Shown: positions 42,848 through 56,400 of the stretch, piece after piece
How positions within the stretch are numbered: the first letter of the stretch is position 1
Layout of the letters: each line of letters starts with the position of its first letter
Origin: Flavobacteriales bacterium
GTDB lineage: Bacteria > Bacteroidota > Bacteroidia > UBA10329
Assembly (NCBI GenBank): GCA_016124845.1
Contig: WGMW01000011.1
Location: forward strand, 1 to 62,413
Direction of reading: 5' to 3'
DNA: 62,413 nucleotides
The notes under the pieces: model-generated
Databases searched by the model: none
What the model was told of the DNA's origin: nothing
What the model saw: only the letters and a program-made list of their open reading frames with translations
Made by a program: the position numbers and the translations under genes

Positions 42848-42930
42848 GGACAATTTGCAATTTTCAATGTGCAATTGGATTGCAGCCTTCGCTCAAATTG
42901 TCAATTGCATATCGCCAATTGTCAATTGCA
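42848..42930. repeat. AATTG-rich inverted repeats upstream of the four-helix-bundle gene
   Basis: The sequence AATTGTCAATTGC occurs at 42896-42908 and again at 42917-42929, and CAATTTGCAATT and GTGCAATTGGATTGC lie at 42851-42883. These are arms of overlapping palindromes built from CAATTG. Together with 42421-42445 they frame the four-helix-bundle gene. The fadI stop lies 3 bp further on. Confidence 0.65.
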
Positions 42931-42932
42931 AA

Positions 42933-44216
42933 TTAGTTTGGATAGCGTTCCAAAATACTCGCATGACCATGCGCCCCAGCAGCACAGGCGGCCAATAGTC
43001 CATAACGACCACCTTCAGCGATCAATCGGTTGGCGGTGGTTGTCATAATACGTGCGCCAGTGGCTCCAAATGGGTGACCGATGGAAAGCGACCCGCCCCA
43101 CAGGTTCATTTTCTCCATTGGAATTTGTCCTACAGCCTTGTCTCTGCCCAAATACTTCTTACAGAAATCGTCTGAGGACAAAGCGGCAATGTTTGCCAAT
43201 ATCTGTCCGGCAAATGCCTCATGGAATTCAATGACATCCATGTCCTCCATCTTCAGGTTGTTTCTGTCGAGGATTTTGGCCATGGCATAAGCAGGTCCGA
43301 GTAAAAGCTCTTCGCGAATATCTTGAGCTGTGAACAGATAATCGTGGATGTAAGCCTTGGGCGTGAATCCAAGTTCTTTTGCTTTTTCTTCACTCATGAT
43401 CAGAACTGCTGCACCGCCATCCGTCAGGAATGATGAGTTGGCAGCGGTCAATGTTCCGTGAGGTTTTACGAAAGCAGGCTTCAGTTTCGCCAATTTCTCC
43501 AAAGGTGCAACGCGGATTCCGTTGTCTTTATCGATCGGTTTGAACTTCGGAGCGAGTTCTACGGGTGCGATCTCCTTGGCAAGATGACCTTCGTCCTGTG
43601 CTTTCTGTGCCAACGTGTGCGATCGCAATGCAAACTCATCCTGCGCCTCGCGGCTAATGCTGAATTTGGCGGCCAATGTTTCGCAGTCCTCACCCATCAG
43701 TCGGTCTGTCAAGAACTCGGCAACGGCTGGCCTGTCGGGGAGGAAGTCTGTCAACTTCAGCGTCATTGCAAACTTGATCATATCGCCCGTTGTTTTCAGT
43801 TTCTGGGCGTTGAACAGCTTCTTGCGCATACTTTTCTTGTAGCCGATAGGCGAATCGGAAGTACAATCTGTACCGCCTGCAATCACCACATCAGCATGTC
43901 CCAAACGGATTAGGTCTGCTCCGCGAGAAATGGCCTGGTTGGCCGAAATACACGCCTGTGAAACGGTGTGGCAAGGCGTGGTCATGTTCAATCCTGCCGT
44001 CAGGGCGCTTTCGCGCGCCACATTGGGAGTTTTCACATTATGGATCACGGTTCCCATCACCACTTGGTCGATCTGGTCGGGTTTTATCCCCGTTTTATCT
44101 ACCACGCCTTTGATGGCGAAAGCTCCCAATTGGTAACTCATCAGGTCCATGTAATCGGTCCCAGCCCTCAGAAATGGAGTGCGCGCTCCATCTATCAATA
44201 CTACTTTCTTGCTCAT
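42933..44216 (-). CDS. fadI: FadI-like 3-ketoacyl-CoA thiolase
   Basis: A 427-residue thiolase for the last step of beta-oxidation, forming a complex with FadJ in known systems. Motifs: acyl-accepting Cys in VSQACISANQAI (near residue 89), HEAFAGQ, GHPFGATGARI with the active His, and the second Cys in LLAACAAGAHGHA. The N-terminus MSKKVVLIDGARTPF is standard. It is the first gene of the minus-strand group fadI - four-helix bundle - fadJ. A TACATTTG -7 box and a 14-bp palindrome lie just upstream. Confidence 0.9.
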   Translation of the reverse strand: MSKKVVLIDGARTPFLRAGTDYMDLMSYQLGAFAIKGVVDKTGIKPDQIDQVVMGTVIHNVKTPNVARESALTAGLNMTTPCHTVSQACISANQAISRGADLIRLGHADVVIAGGTDCTSDSPIGYKKSMRKKLFNAQKLKTTGDMIKFAMTLKLTDFLPDRPAVAEFLTDRLMGEDCETLAAKFSISREAQDEFALRSHTLAQKAQDEGHLAKEIAPVELAPKFKPIDKDNGIRVAPLEKLAKLKPAFVKPHGTLTAANSSFLTDGGAAVLIMSEEKAKELGFTPKAYIHDYLFTAQDIREELLLGPAYAMAKILDRNNLKMEDMDVIEFHEAFAGQILANIAALSSDDFCKKYLGRDKAVGQIPMEKMNLWGGSLSIGHPFGATGARIMTTTANRLIAEGGRYGLLAACAAGAHGHASILERYPN

Positions 44217-44227
44217 ATCAAATAATT

Positions 44228-44249
44228 CAATGCATGCATTGCAAATGTA
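44228..44249 (-). promoter_or_regulatory. fadI promoter -7 box with overlapping palindrome
   Basis: On the minus strand TACATTTG (44242-44249) is an exact TAnnTTTG element. CAATGCATGCATTG (44228-44241) is a perfect 14-bp palindrome immediately downstream and would span the transcription start, an ideal place for a repressor. A TTG lies 23 bp upstream of the -7 box, wider than the common 17-20. The regulator is not encoded nearby; a TetR- or GntR-like fatty-acid sensor would be the expected partner (inference). Confidence 0.5.
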
Positions 44250-44452
44250 TTCTTTTAGGCAACAAGTTTAAGCAAGAAAAGTTTCGCTGGAAATGTGGAC
44301 AACCATGTTGACAAACCCTGTTGACTTTTCTCCACGATGGTAAATCACTTCTTCGTAATATTGTGGTTTCATCGGGAATTGTAAAACCAATTACAGTTTT
44401 CCGCGTAGAAAACGCTCGCATGCGAAACCAACCAATCACAAATACGGACATC

Positions 44453-47400
44453 ATGAATAACCGTAGTTACCCTTTGGCCCTATTGACGGGCCTCTTTTGT
44501 TTTTTTATGCTTGGTTCTAACCTCTCTTACGCAGAAGGTACCAAGCAGACCACGGCCACATCCTCGGATTATACTCACCTTTTGGTGAACGTGGATGAAT
44601 ACAACAATTTCGGTCGATATGATGGAAATGTCGATCAGCGGCTTTTCATTCACTTTGAGGATCCGGAGAATGAGGTGGTCTATTTCGGTTTCAGTAACTT
44701 CAAGAGTGAAACGCATTGGCCGAACACTGGAGGCAACAGAACCGGATATTTCCGCATCAAGGATCCAAGTGGTAACGTGGTTTGGCCAACTGCCGGAGAC
44801 CCAGCAGGTCAGCTGAACAATGCTGCTATATCCACTTGGCAGCAGGCGGTAAACGGTCCGAACCAGATTGTTGGATCGGGCGGTTATAACGCTTACACAT
44901 TCAATCCGGATGGCCTTCCTGCGGGTGATTACTACATCGAGTTTAGTGCTTCGCAGTCCAGTTATAGCTCGCAACAGCTTATCATACCTTATTACGACAT
45001 TACCGTTGCAACTGAAGGTGGAACACCAACTGCAATTGATGGTCGTGTGTTCTCGTACAACTGGGCTTTCATGTGTCCTTCCATCGACTATCCGAACGAT
45101 TATTTCGACCGCGATTTTACGGGTACGCTCTATATCTATTCGGATGATGGTTTTGTGAGTCTGATCGATTTCAGCCAAGCTGGTTTTCAAGGTGCAGCTT
45201 TTAACATCGCTTTCAACAGTTCCGGTACCAGCGCGACAGGCGTTTTTGAAGTGGACCGTGCCTCGGTGGAGAGTGCGAACGTGACCTTTGCGGAGTATCG
45301 GGTCTTTTTGAATAATCCGGATGAGACATCCTACCCGAACGGCTCATTTGGTGAGTTTGTGACCAATGCCGACTTTCCGAAACTCTATGGTTGTCCTGAC
45401 GACAATCTATGGTTCTTCAGGCTTGCGGCAACGAAAGCGGGTAGGGTAGAAGTGCTCATAGATTCAGATGCCAACGGACAATATGATCCAGGTTCGGCTG
45501 ACGTGCTTCTGACCACGGACATCGTTCCGTTCCCGGGTGAGACACCCCCATATGACCGAGATATTCCTTGGGATGGTCTGGATGGTTTAGGAAACCCGAT
45601 TCCAACCAATACCAACCTCAGTGTTCAATATAGTTACTCCCAAGGGTACTATCACTTGCCGGTGTATGATGTGGAACACTTGAGAACCGGTATGCAGGTT
45701 CAGGCGGTACGCCCTGCCACACCACAGCCCTACGATCCGAAGTTCTTCTATGACGATCAGGCGATTACCGAAACGTTACCTGGTGGTCAGCCAGCCCTCG
45801 AATTGAACGGTTGTACGCCTCCTTGTCACTATTGGGATGCATACGATTATGGAAACGTGAATACGATTAACACTTTCTGGTATGCTTATCGATCTGCGAC
45901 CAATGTGACGATTCCGTTTGAGACGCCTCCGCCAACATGTGCGGGATGTCCTTTTGTTCCGTTTGAGATCATAGGCAGTGTCTTCTTGGATACTGATGCC
46001 AATGGCACCATGGATGGTTCCGATTACGGTTTTGCTGGCGTAACTGTGAACGTATATAATGATGCGAACAACAATGGCACTTACGAATCCGGGACAGATC
46101 CGCTTATAGATACGGATGTGACTGACAGCCTTGGTAATTACTCATTGATCGGTCAGATCGCTACGGATCACTTGATCGTGATCGATCAGACTACGCTGCC
46201 ATCGAACAGCACAATGACCACAAACGATCTGTATAGCGTACAATTCTCATCTCTGTACGATGCTTCTTGCGATAGCATGTTCGGCTTTGTGACCTATCCG
46301 ATCGCTGTTACTGACTATGATACGATCCAAGATACATCCATTCCGATCGTTGTATGTGTTCAGAACAATGATTCTGACCCATTGGGCGGAGGATTGACCA
46401 CATCCATTGTTACCGCACCTGTAAATGGCGGAACGGCTGTGCTTCAGGGAGATTGCATCCAGTACACGGCCATACCCAATTATATAGGTGTAGATTCTCT
46501 GCTCTATCAGGTATGTACTCCTGAGGGCCTTTGCGACAGTGCATGGGTCATCATCCAGATAGGAGATATATGTGGTGATGGAATTGATAACGATGGCGAT
46601 GGTATCATTGATAATTATTCTCCTCAGATAGTTGTCACAGCAAGTGGAACAGACCCTTATTGTGTAGGTTTTTCGGATGGAACGCTGACCAGTAGCGCCA
46701 CCGGTGGTCGACCTCCATATTCTATCACTTGGATCGAGAACAGCCTTCCATTTGCATCAACTGCCGATGTGAACGGACTGGGCGCAGGAACTTATATCGT
46801 TTCTTACGAGGATGCAAACGGTTGTAAGGAAAGTCAGACGGTTACGTTGACAGAGGACAACTGTCCACCGATCGCGAACAATGATTTCAACAATACCTTG
46901 GTTGATGTTCCGGTTTCAGGAAACGTGGTAACAAATGATATTGACCTGAACGGTGACAACCTCATTGTAAATACCACTCCGGTTTCTGGTCCTTCGCATG
47001 GTAGTGTAACGCTTAATGCGAATGGAACTTACACGTACACTCCGAACTCCGGTTATGAGGGAGAGGATGAGTTCGTTTACCGTGTCTGTGACGATGGCAC
47101 ACCCTCACTCTGCGATCAGGCAACGGTTTACATCGAGGTGATTCCGATCACTTCTGGAAATGAGCCACCGATAGCAAACGCGGATGTTGCTCAAACGATG
47201 CAGGACGTTCCGGTTACAGGAAATGTGCTTGTAAACGATGGTGACCCTGATGGAAACAACATCATTCTGAACACAACTCCGATCACGGGTCCAACCAATG
47301 GAACGGTTACATTGAATCCTGATGGTTCATTCACCTACACGCCCAACTCCGGTTTCACCGGAACGGATACCTATATATATAGCATCTGCGATGATGCTAC

Positions 47401-50400
47401 CCCATCGCTTTGCGATACCGCGGTGGTGACCATCAATGTTCTTCCGGATTCTGGTCCGGGCAACGACCCTCCATTTGCGGGTGATGATGGTGCATTGACC
47501 CCGCAGGATGTTCCAGTTTCTGGAAATCTGCTTACCAATGATTTTGATCCGAACGGAGACAACATCATTATTAATACAACTCAGGTCTCAGGGTCATCGA
47601 ATGGTACGGTTACCATTTCCTCAAATGGAGATTACACCTATACTCCAAACTCCGGTTTCATCGGTGCCGATCAGTTCGTGTATCAAATATGCGATGATGG
47701 CACGCCAAGCCTTTGTGCTACGGCCACTTGCTACATCACGGTTTACCCGGACAATAATCCTCCGATCGCCACCGATGATATCAACTCAACATTGGTGGGT
47801 GTTCCGGTTTCTGGAAATGTTTCAACAAACGACACGGATCCGGATGGCGATGACCTGACGGTGAACACCACGTTGGTGACCAACCCTTCCAATGGTTCGG
47901 TGACCATCAACCCAGATGGTTCTTACACCTATACTCCAAACTCTGGTTTCAGCGGTGAGGACACATTTGAGTACGTGACCTGCGATAATGGAATTCCAAG
48001 CCTTTGCGATACGGCTCAGGTTTCCATTCAGGTTGTTCCTATTACAACCGGTAATGAACCTCCAGTTGCACAGGATGATGCTGCTCAAACGCAGGTTGAT
48101 GTTCCTGTTTCTGGAAACGTACTCATCAATGATGACGACCCTGATGGAAACAACATCATTTTGAATACCACTCCGGTCACAGGTCCTTCTCACGGTACCG
48201 TGACCTTGAACCCTGATGGAACGTTTACTTACACGCCTGATCCGGGATACGTTGGGACAGATGTCTTTACATATAGTATATGTGATGATGCCACACCATC
48301 GCTGTGTGATGAGGCACAGGTGACGATCGTGGTTGTTCCGAATTACAACGGACCGGACAACGATCCTCCATTTGCTGGCGATGACGCTGCATTGACACCT
48401 CAGGAAGTACCTGTTTCTGGAGACCTTCTTGCGAATGATTTCGACCCGAACGGAGACAACATCACCATTAATACTACTCCGGTTTCTGGGCCATCTCATG
48501 GTACGGTGGTCATTAATCCGAACGGAACTTACACGTATACTCCAAACCCAGGCTATACTGGTCCAGACCAATATGTGTATGAGATCTGCGATGATGGCAC
48601 GCCAAGTCTTTGTGCTCAGGCCACATGCTACATCACGGTTTACCCAGACAATAACCCACCGACAGCGGTCAACGACTTCAATAATACATTGGTTGATACG
48701 CCAGTTTCGGGCAATGTTGCTACCAACGATTCGGACCCTGACGGTGATAACCTCACGGTGAATACAACTTTGGTAAGTGGCCCATCAAATGGTACCGTTA
48801 CCATGAACCCAGATGGCTCTTACACCTACACGCCAAACCCAGGGTACGTTGGTGAGGACACCTTTACCTACGAGATCTGCGATGATGGAATTCCATCGCT
48901 TTGCGATCAGGCAACGGTAACCATTTCGGTTATTCCTGTAACGAATGATAACGACCCACCTGTAGCCAACCCAGATGCATACGTAACGCAGGTTGGAGTT
49001 CCTGTTGGTGGAAATATCACGGCAAATGATGATGATCCGGATGGAGACAACATCATGCTGAACACAACTCCGCTGACCGGACCTTCTCATGGAACCGTTA
49101 CGGTGAACGCGAACGGAAATATCGTTTACACTCCGAACCCGGGTTATGTAGGTCAGGATTCTTTCACATACCAGATATGTGATGACGGAACACCTGTGCT
49201 GTGCAATCAGACGACTGTGACCATTACGGTGCTCCCAGATTACAACGGACCGGACAATGATCCTCCATTTGCCGGAGATGATGCAGCGCTGACTCCGATG
49301 AACGTTCCGGTTTCTGGAGACCACTTGGTGAACGATTTCGATCCGAACGGAGACAATATCATCATCAATACAACTCCTGTTTCAGGGCCGTCTCACGGTA
49401 CGGTTGTCATCAACCCGAATGGAACTTACACCTATACACCAGCATCTGGTTATGTTGGTCCGGATCAGTTCGTGTATCAGATCTGTGATGATGGAACGCC
49501 AAGCCTTTGTGCTCAGGCAACCTGCTACATTACGGTGTTCCCTGGTCCAGGAATTTCTTACACCACTACAGAGCCATTGTGTAATGGAAATGCCAATGGT
49601 TCTATCAACATTACAGTTACCAATGCCACGCCTCCGCTAACTTACAGCTGGTCCAACGGTGCAACAACTGAAGACCTGAATAACGTTGCTGCTGGTACTT
49701 ACGTGGTCACGGTTACTGATGCGCAGGGAAGTGTACTTCAGCAAACTATTCAACTTACACAACCCGATGTTCTCGGTACCACTGTTGATGTTCAGGATGA
49801 GACCATCGTGAACGGATGTAACGGTTCGGCAACTGCCAACCCAACAGGTGGAACAGGACCATACACTTATTTGTGGAGTGATGGTCAGACCACACAGACC
49901 GCAACAGGTCTTTGTGCTGGAATCTACACGGTTACGATCACAGATGCGAACGGATGTACGGTTACAACAAGTCGCGTTATCAATCCGCCATCCTGTGATC
50001 TGGATGTGAACGTCACAGGTCAGCCAGTTGGTTGTAATGGCGGCACGAATGGAAGTGTTCTTGCCACTCCAATCACGCAGCAGAACAATACACCATTTAC
50101 GTATGCTTGGAGCAATGGAGCAACCACTCAGCAGATAACCGCTGTGGCTGCCGGACCATATTCGGTAACAGTTACCGATGCCATCGGTTGTACAGCTTCT
50201 GGAAGCTTCACCGTTACCGAACCACCTTTGCTTGGGGTTACCACTTCGGTTGTTGACGAGCAGACCTTCAACGGATGTGATGGTTCGGCAACAGCAACGG
50301 CTACAGGAGGAACATCACCATTCCTATATGAGTGGAGCGATGGCCAGCTCGGTCAGACGGCTTCAAATCTCTGCCCAGGAAACTACACCGTGACCATTAC

Positions 50401-53400
50401 GGATGCGAACGGTTGTACCAGTTCAAGAACAATTACTGTCAATGCACTTTCGTGCGGTGGATTTGCGGTATCGGTCAATACGTATAACCTATCATGTTTC
50501 AACGCAAGTGACGGTGCTGCCGTAGCAGTAGTTTCTGGCGGAACTGCTCCGTTTACTTATTTCTGGCCAACAGGAGGTTCATCGGCAGATAGCCTTGCCA
50601 ACTTGGGTGCTGGAACGTTCACTGTTCAAGTGACGGATTCTGTCAACTGTCAGCAGACAGCGAGTGGGGTTGTTACGCAACCAGCCGTTTTGCAGGCGGC
50701 AACTGCTGTTGATCCAGTTACCTGCCACGGTCTGGCAAATGGAGCCATCGAGCTGACGGTTACTGGAGGTACAACGCCTTATTCTTATTCATGGTCGAAT
50801 GGTGCCACCACCGAGGACATTAATAACCTCGGACCAGGCACTTATGGTGTGTCCATTCTGGATGCACACGGTTGTACAGCCAATTCAAGTGGTTCGGTAA
50901 CCGAGCCAGATACATTGGGAGCCAGTAGTGTTGATACGGACGTGACCTGCTTTGGAGGTTCTGATGGAGCCATCGACCTTACGGCTACGGGAGGTCTTCC
51001 ACCATATAACTATTCTTGGTCGAACGGGCAGACAACGCAGGATGTCTCCAACCTCAGTGCAGGAGCGTATAGTGTAACGTTTGCCGATCAGAACGGATGT
51101 GTGTTCGTTTACTCCACCACAATCGATCAGGCATCGCAGTTCAATCCGACCATTACGGCTGATGGCCCGACCACATTCTGTAATGGAGACAGCGTAGTAC
51201 TTACTGCAACTGCGGGTGACAACTACCTGTGGAGTACGGGAGCAACCACGCAGTCCATCACGGTATTTGCAAGTGGTGTTTACACCGTTCATGTGGTGAC
51301 TGCCGAAGGCTGTTCGGGAGATTCCGGTCCTGTTCAAGTAACGGTAAACTCGAACCCAACACCGACCATCAATCCGATCGGACCTACTACTTTCTGTCAA
51401 GGCGGAAGTGTGACCCTGACAACCGGTTCGTATGCCACATATGAATGGAGTACCGGAGCAACGACTCAAAGTATTTCGGTTTCCACTTCAGGAACATACA
51501 CCGTAACAGTTACGGATGGAAACGGATGCTCGGCAGCTTCGGCTTCTGTCACGGTGACGGTCAATCCATTGCCTACGCCAACTATCGATGCAGATGGTCC
51601 GCTGACCTTCTGTCAAGGCGATAATGTTGTTCTTACAGCAAGTTCTGCCTCTGCATGGCAATGGAGCAATGGCGCAAATACACAACAGGTAACGGTGACC
51701 ACCGCTGGTACTTACACCGTAACGGTAACGGATGCCAACAGCTGTGTTGGAACGTCAGATCCCGTGACGGTTCAGGTGAACAGCAATCCGACACCAACTG
51801 TGACACCAGATGGTCCAACAACTTTCTGTGACGGAGACAGCGTTGTACTGACTTCCTCTGTTGCTGATTCGTATGCTTGGAGTACGGGAGCAACAACGCA
51901 GTCCATTACGGTCTATTCTTCAGGAACGTACACAGTAACTGTGACAGATGCCAACAGTTGTTCTGGTGCCTCGGCCCCAGTAACAGTTACGGTGAACAGC
52001 AACCCAACTCCGACCATCACGGCAAATAACGACCTTGAGTTCTGCGATGGCGATAGCGTGGTGCTGACCTCAAGTTTGGCCAGCTCTTATCTATGGAGTA
52101 CGGGAGCAACAACAAGATCGATTACCGTATTCGCAACTGGAGACTACTATGTAACTGCCACACTCGGAACGGGATGTGCTGGAACATCAGATACGGTAAG
52201 CGTTACTGCATTCCCGAATCCAACTCCTACGGTAACTGCAAATGGTCCAACCACTTTCTGTCAAGGTGGAAGCGTGGATCTGACCTCAACACCGGGTGCA
52301 TCTTATCTATGGAATACAGGTGCCACCGGGCAGACCATAACGGTGACAACTACTGGTCAGCGATGGGTTACGGTAACTTCCATCAACGGATGTTCGGGAG
52401 TTTCGGACACAGTTGATGTGGTTGTGAACCCGAATCCAACTCCGACAATTACACCGGACGGACCACTTGAATTCTGCGATGGCGACAGCGTTACGTTGAC
52501 TGCCTCGGCAGCTGCCTCTTACCTGTGGTCGAACGGAGCAACTACACAATCTACCGTTGTATACGCGTCCGGAACGTATTCGGTAACGGTTACCGATGCA
52601 AACGGATGTTCGGGAACTTCGGGATCGGTCACAGTCAATGTGAATCAGCTTCCGTTCTCATTCATCTTTGCTACAGGACCTACCACTTTCTGTGAAGGTG
52701 ATAGTGTCGATCTCGTGGCCCGTCAGTCAGCAGGTTATCTGTGGAATACGGGTGATACGACAAGGATCATTACTGTGAATACATCCGGAACATACTCCGT
52801 TACTGTTTTCGATGCCAATGGTTGTCAGAGCGAATCGAACGAGATCACCGTGACGGTGAATCCGAATCCGACACCTACGGTTTCTGCAAATGGTCCTTTG
52901 GCCTTCTGCGATGGTGAGAGTGTGATTCTGACGCTGTCCGGTTCAGGAACGTATACTTGGAATACTGGAGAGATCACTAGAAACATCTCTGTTGGCGAAA
53001 CAGGAAGCTACTGGGGAACTGTGGTTGACAATAATGGTTGTGAAGGTCAGAGTGACACGGTTGATGTGACGGTTTGGGATCTTCCGCAACCGGAGGTTAC
53101 CACCATAGGAACACCTTCTTTCTGTGCTGGCGATACCATTTGGTTGACCACAACAGAGCCGTTCGAATCATATCTGTGGACCAACACGGGAGACACAACT
53201 CAGACAACATACGCGGTTCAAACCGGATTCTACACCGTTCTGGTAACGGATACGAACGGTTGTCAGGGACTCTCACCGGAAGATCTCATCACGGTGAATG
53301 TGAATCCAACACCTACCACCACACCGGATGGAACGGTGGAGATCTGCCAGGGCGATACCATCACCATTACCTCTGTAATGGCTGAAAGCTATCTCTGGAC

Positions 53401-56400
53401 AACTGGAGACACCACGCAGGCCATTCAGATTTGGCAGGCTGGAACATACAATGTTTCTGCTACCGACCAGAACGGATGTACTGGAACAAGTGCTGATGTG
53501 ATCGTAATTGTGAATCAGTTGCCAACTCCGACCATTGTTCCGGATGGAGACCTGGATTTCTGTCTTGGTGGAACGGTTGGTCTTTCCACTCAGAATTACG
53601 AGACCTATTCTTGGTCGAACGGTGCCAACAGTCAGGCAATTCTTGTCAATCAGTCAGGAACGTACACGGTAACTGTTACAGACAGTACTGGGTGTGCCGC
53701 TGCGGCTGCATCTATCGATGTAACGGTTCATCAACCGCCAACGGTCAACATCAACGTGACCGGACCGCATCAGTTCTGCTTCGGAGATTCTGCCGTTCTG
53801 ACCGCCACACCGGGTTACAACGGATACCTGTGGTCGAATGGTGCTACCACGCAGTCCATTACGGTTTACACATCCGGTTCGTTCAACGTAACAGTAACGG
53901 ATGAATACGGCTGTGAAGGAACATCTCCATTGACAACCATTGAGGTCTACTCTCTGCCGAACATCGACATCATCGCCAACGGCCCGACAGAGTTCTGCCA
54001 AGGAGACTCAGTTGTACTTACCGCTACCGGTGGTATGAACTACCATTGGAGTAATGGTGCCAGTGGACCATCCATTGTGGTGTACACAGCAGGAAGCTAT
54101 TACGTGACCGGAAGCAACCAGTTCGGTTGTCAGGATGTGTCTGCCAGCGTTTCTGTACTGGTCAATCAGCCTCCAACGGTATTCGTATTCCCTGATGGGC
54201 CTACTGAGTTCTGTCAAGGTGGAAGTGTAGATCTTGTGGCGAGCGGGGCAGACTCGTATCTGTGGTCAACAAATGAGACAGGGCCGATCATCACGGTAAC
54301 CCAATCAGGACTTTACCACGTGACCGGAACAGATGCGAACGGTTGCAGTACACAGTCTGGAAACGTTCAGGTAACTGAATACCCAGAGCCTGTGCCAACG
54401 ATCACGGCCAGCGGTCCTACCGAGTTCTGCGATGGTGACAGCGTAGTTCTTACTGCCAGTACTGCCAACTCCTACTCATGGTCAACTGGTGAGACCACAC
54501 AATCCATTACTGTGTTTGTTGCGGGTTCTTACCAAGTTACGGTGGTAGATGCAAACGGTTGTACCGGAACATCGGCTCGTGTAACGGTGGATGTTTGGTC
54601 AAACCCGACTCCAACGATCACACCTGATGGACCGACCGAGTTCTGCGATGGCGATTCTGTGACCCTTGCAGCTCCAACGGGATTTGAGGAGTATCTGTGG
54701 AGTACGGGAGATACGACCGAAACGATTGTCGTAATGGTCGGTGGTACATACAACGTTGCGGTAACCGATGAAGGTGGTTGTTCAGGCGTTTCGCCAGATG
54801 TAACGGTGACGGTTTACGCCAATCCTGTTCCTGTTATCTCTGCCTCAGACACCGTTGTGTGTGATGGTCAGATCGTGACATTGACCTCAACTCAGGCCGT
54901 TGGTTATGAGTGGAACACGACCGCCAATACGCAGCAGATCACGGTGACAACATCGGGCATTTACTCGGTGGAAGTAACCGATGGCAACGGATGTATGGGT
55001 ACGGACAGTATCGAGATCACGGTCAATCCAACACCTACACCGGTACCGGTCATCACACCAGATGGCCCTACCACGTTCTGTGATGGCGATAGCGTAACCT
55101 TGATGGTGGATACTTGGAATTCTTACATGTGGACGCCAACTGGCGACACGACTCAGAACATTACTGTTGGCGAATCAGGAACGTATATCGTAACCGTGAC
55201 CAACGAGTATGGTTGCGATGCTGCCGCTGCAGGTGTCACCGTAACGGTCAATCCATTGCCAACGCCTACAATCCAGTCAACCGGAGACGGTATGCTTTGC
55301 GCAGGTGAATCCATCACGCTAAGCACAGGATTGTTCAATAGCTATGAGTGGAGCACAGGAGACACCACACAGGCCATTGATGTAGATACGACCGGATTGT
55401 ACAACGTGACAGTGACGAACAGCTTCGGATGCGAAGGAACATCTGAGGACTTTGAGGTCACTCAGCATCCGCTTCCTGAAATTTCAATTGATGCGGATGG
55501 CCCGACAACCATCTGTGCAGGAAGTGAGGTGACGTTGACCGCGGTTGGAAACGGTCCTTACCTGTGGAGTACAGGCGATACTACGCAGACCATTACAGTT
55601 TCTGATGAAGGTGTCTATTTCGTTCAGGCAACAGATACTGTTACCGGTTGTTCCGGTGTGTCTGACGATGTGGTGGTTTCATACTTCCCAGATTTTGTAC
55701 CGGAGATCACAGCAGATGGCCCTACTGCTTTCTGCGATGGCGGACAAGTGGTTCTTACTGCCACAGAAGGACTGTCGTACACTTGGTCAACCGCAGATAC
55801 CACGCAGAGCATTACCGTTTCTACAAGTGGTGTTTATCAGGTAACAGTAGTTGATACGAACGGATGTTCTGGAACGGCAACACGTACAATAACCGTGTTG
55901 CCAACTCCGCAAACACAGATCATACCGGACAGTCAGTTCCCATATTGCGATGGCGATGTGGTGACCCTGACCGCCACAGGTGTACCATTTGTAGATGACT
56001 TTGAGTGGAACACGGGTGAAACATCACAGACCATTCAAGTAACGCAGAGCGGTGTTTACACGGTAACGGTAACCAACCCGCTTGGATGTTCTTCTTCGGC
56101 ATCGTTGCCTATCGGCTTCTTGCCATTGCCTCCGGCCAACATCAATGTTGATGGCGGCTCAAGCATCTGCGAAGGCGATCAGGTAACGTTGACCGCTTCA
56201 GGTCTGCCATTCGGTAACGATTACATGTGGAGCAACGGAGAGAACACGCAATCCATCACGGTTTCGGAGGCCGGTACGTATACTGTAACCGTTACGAGCG
56301 TTACGGGATGTAGCAATACATCGGAGCCGGTTACAATTGATGTGGTGCCTGGCCCAACGGCAGATGTTTCTGTGTTGCCAGATACGGCAGTATGTGTGGG

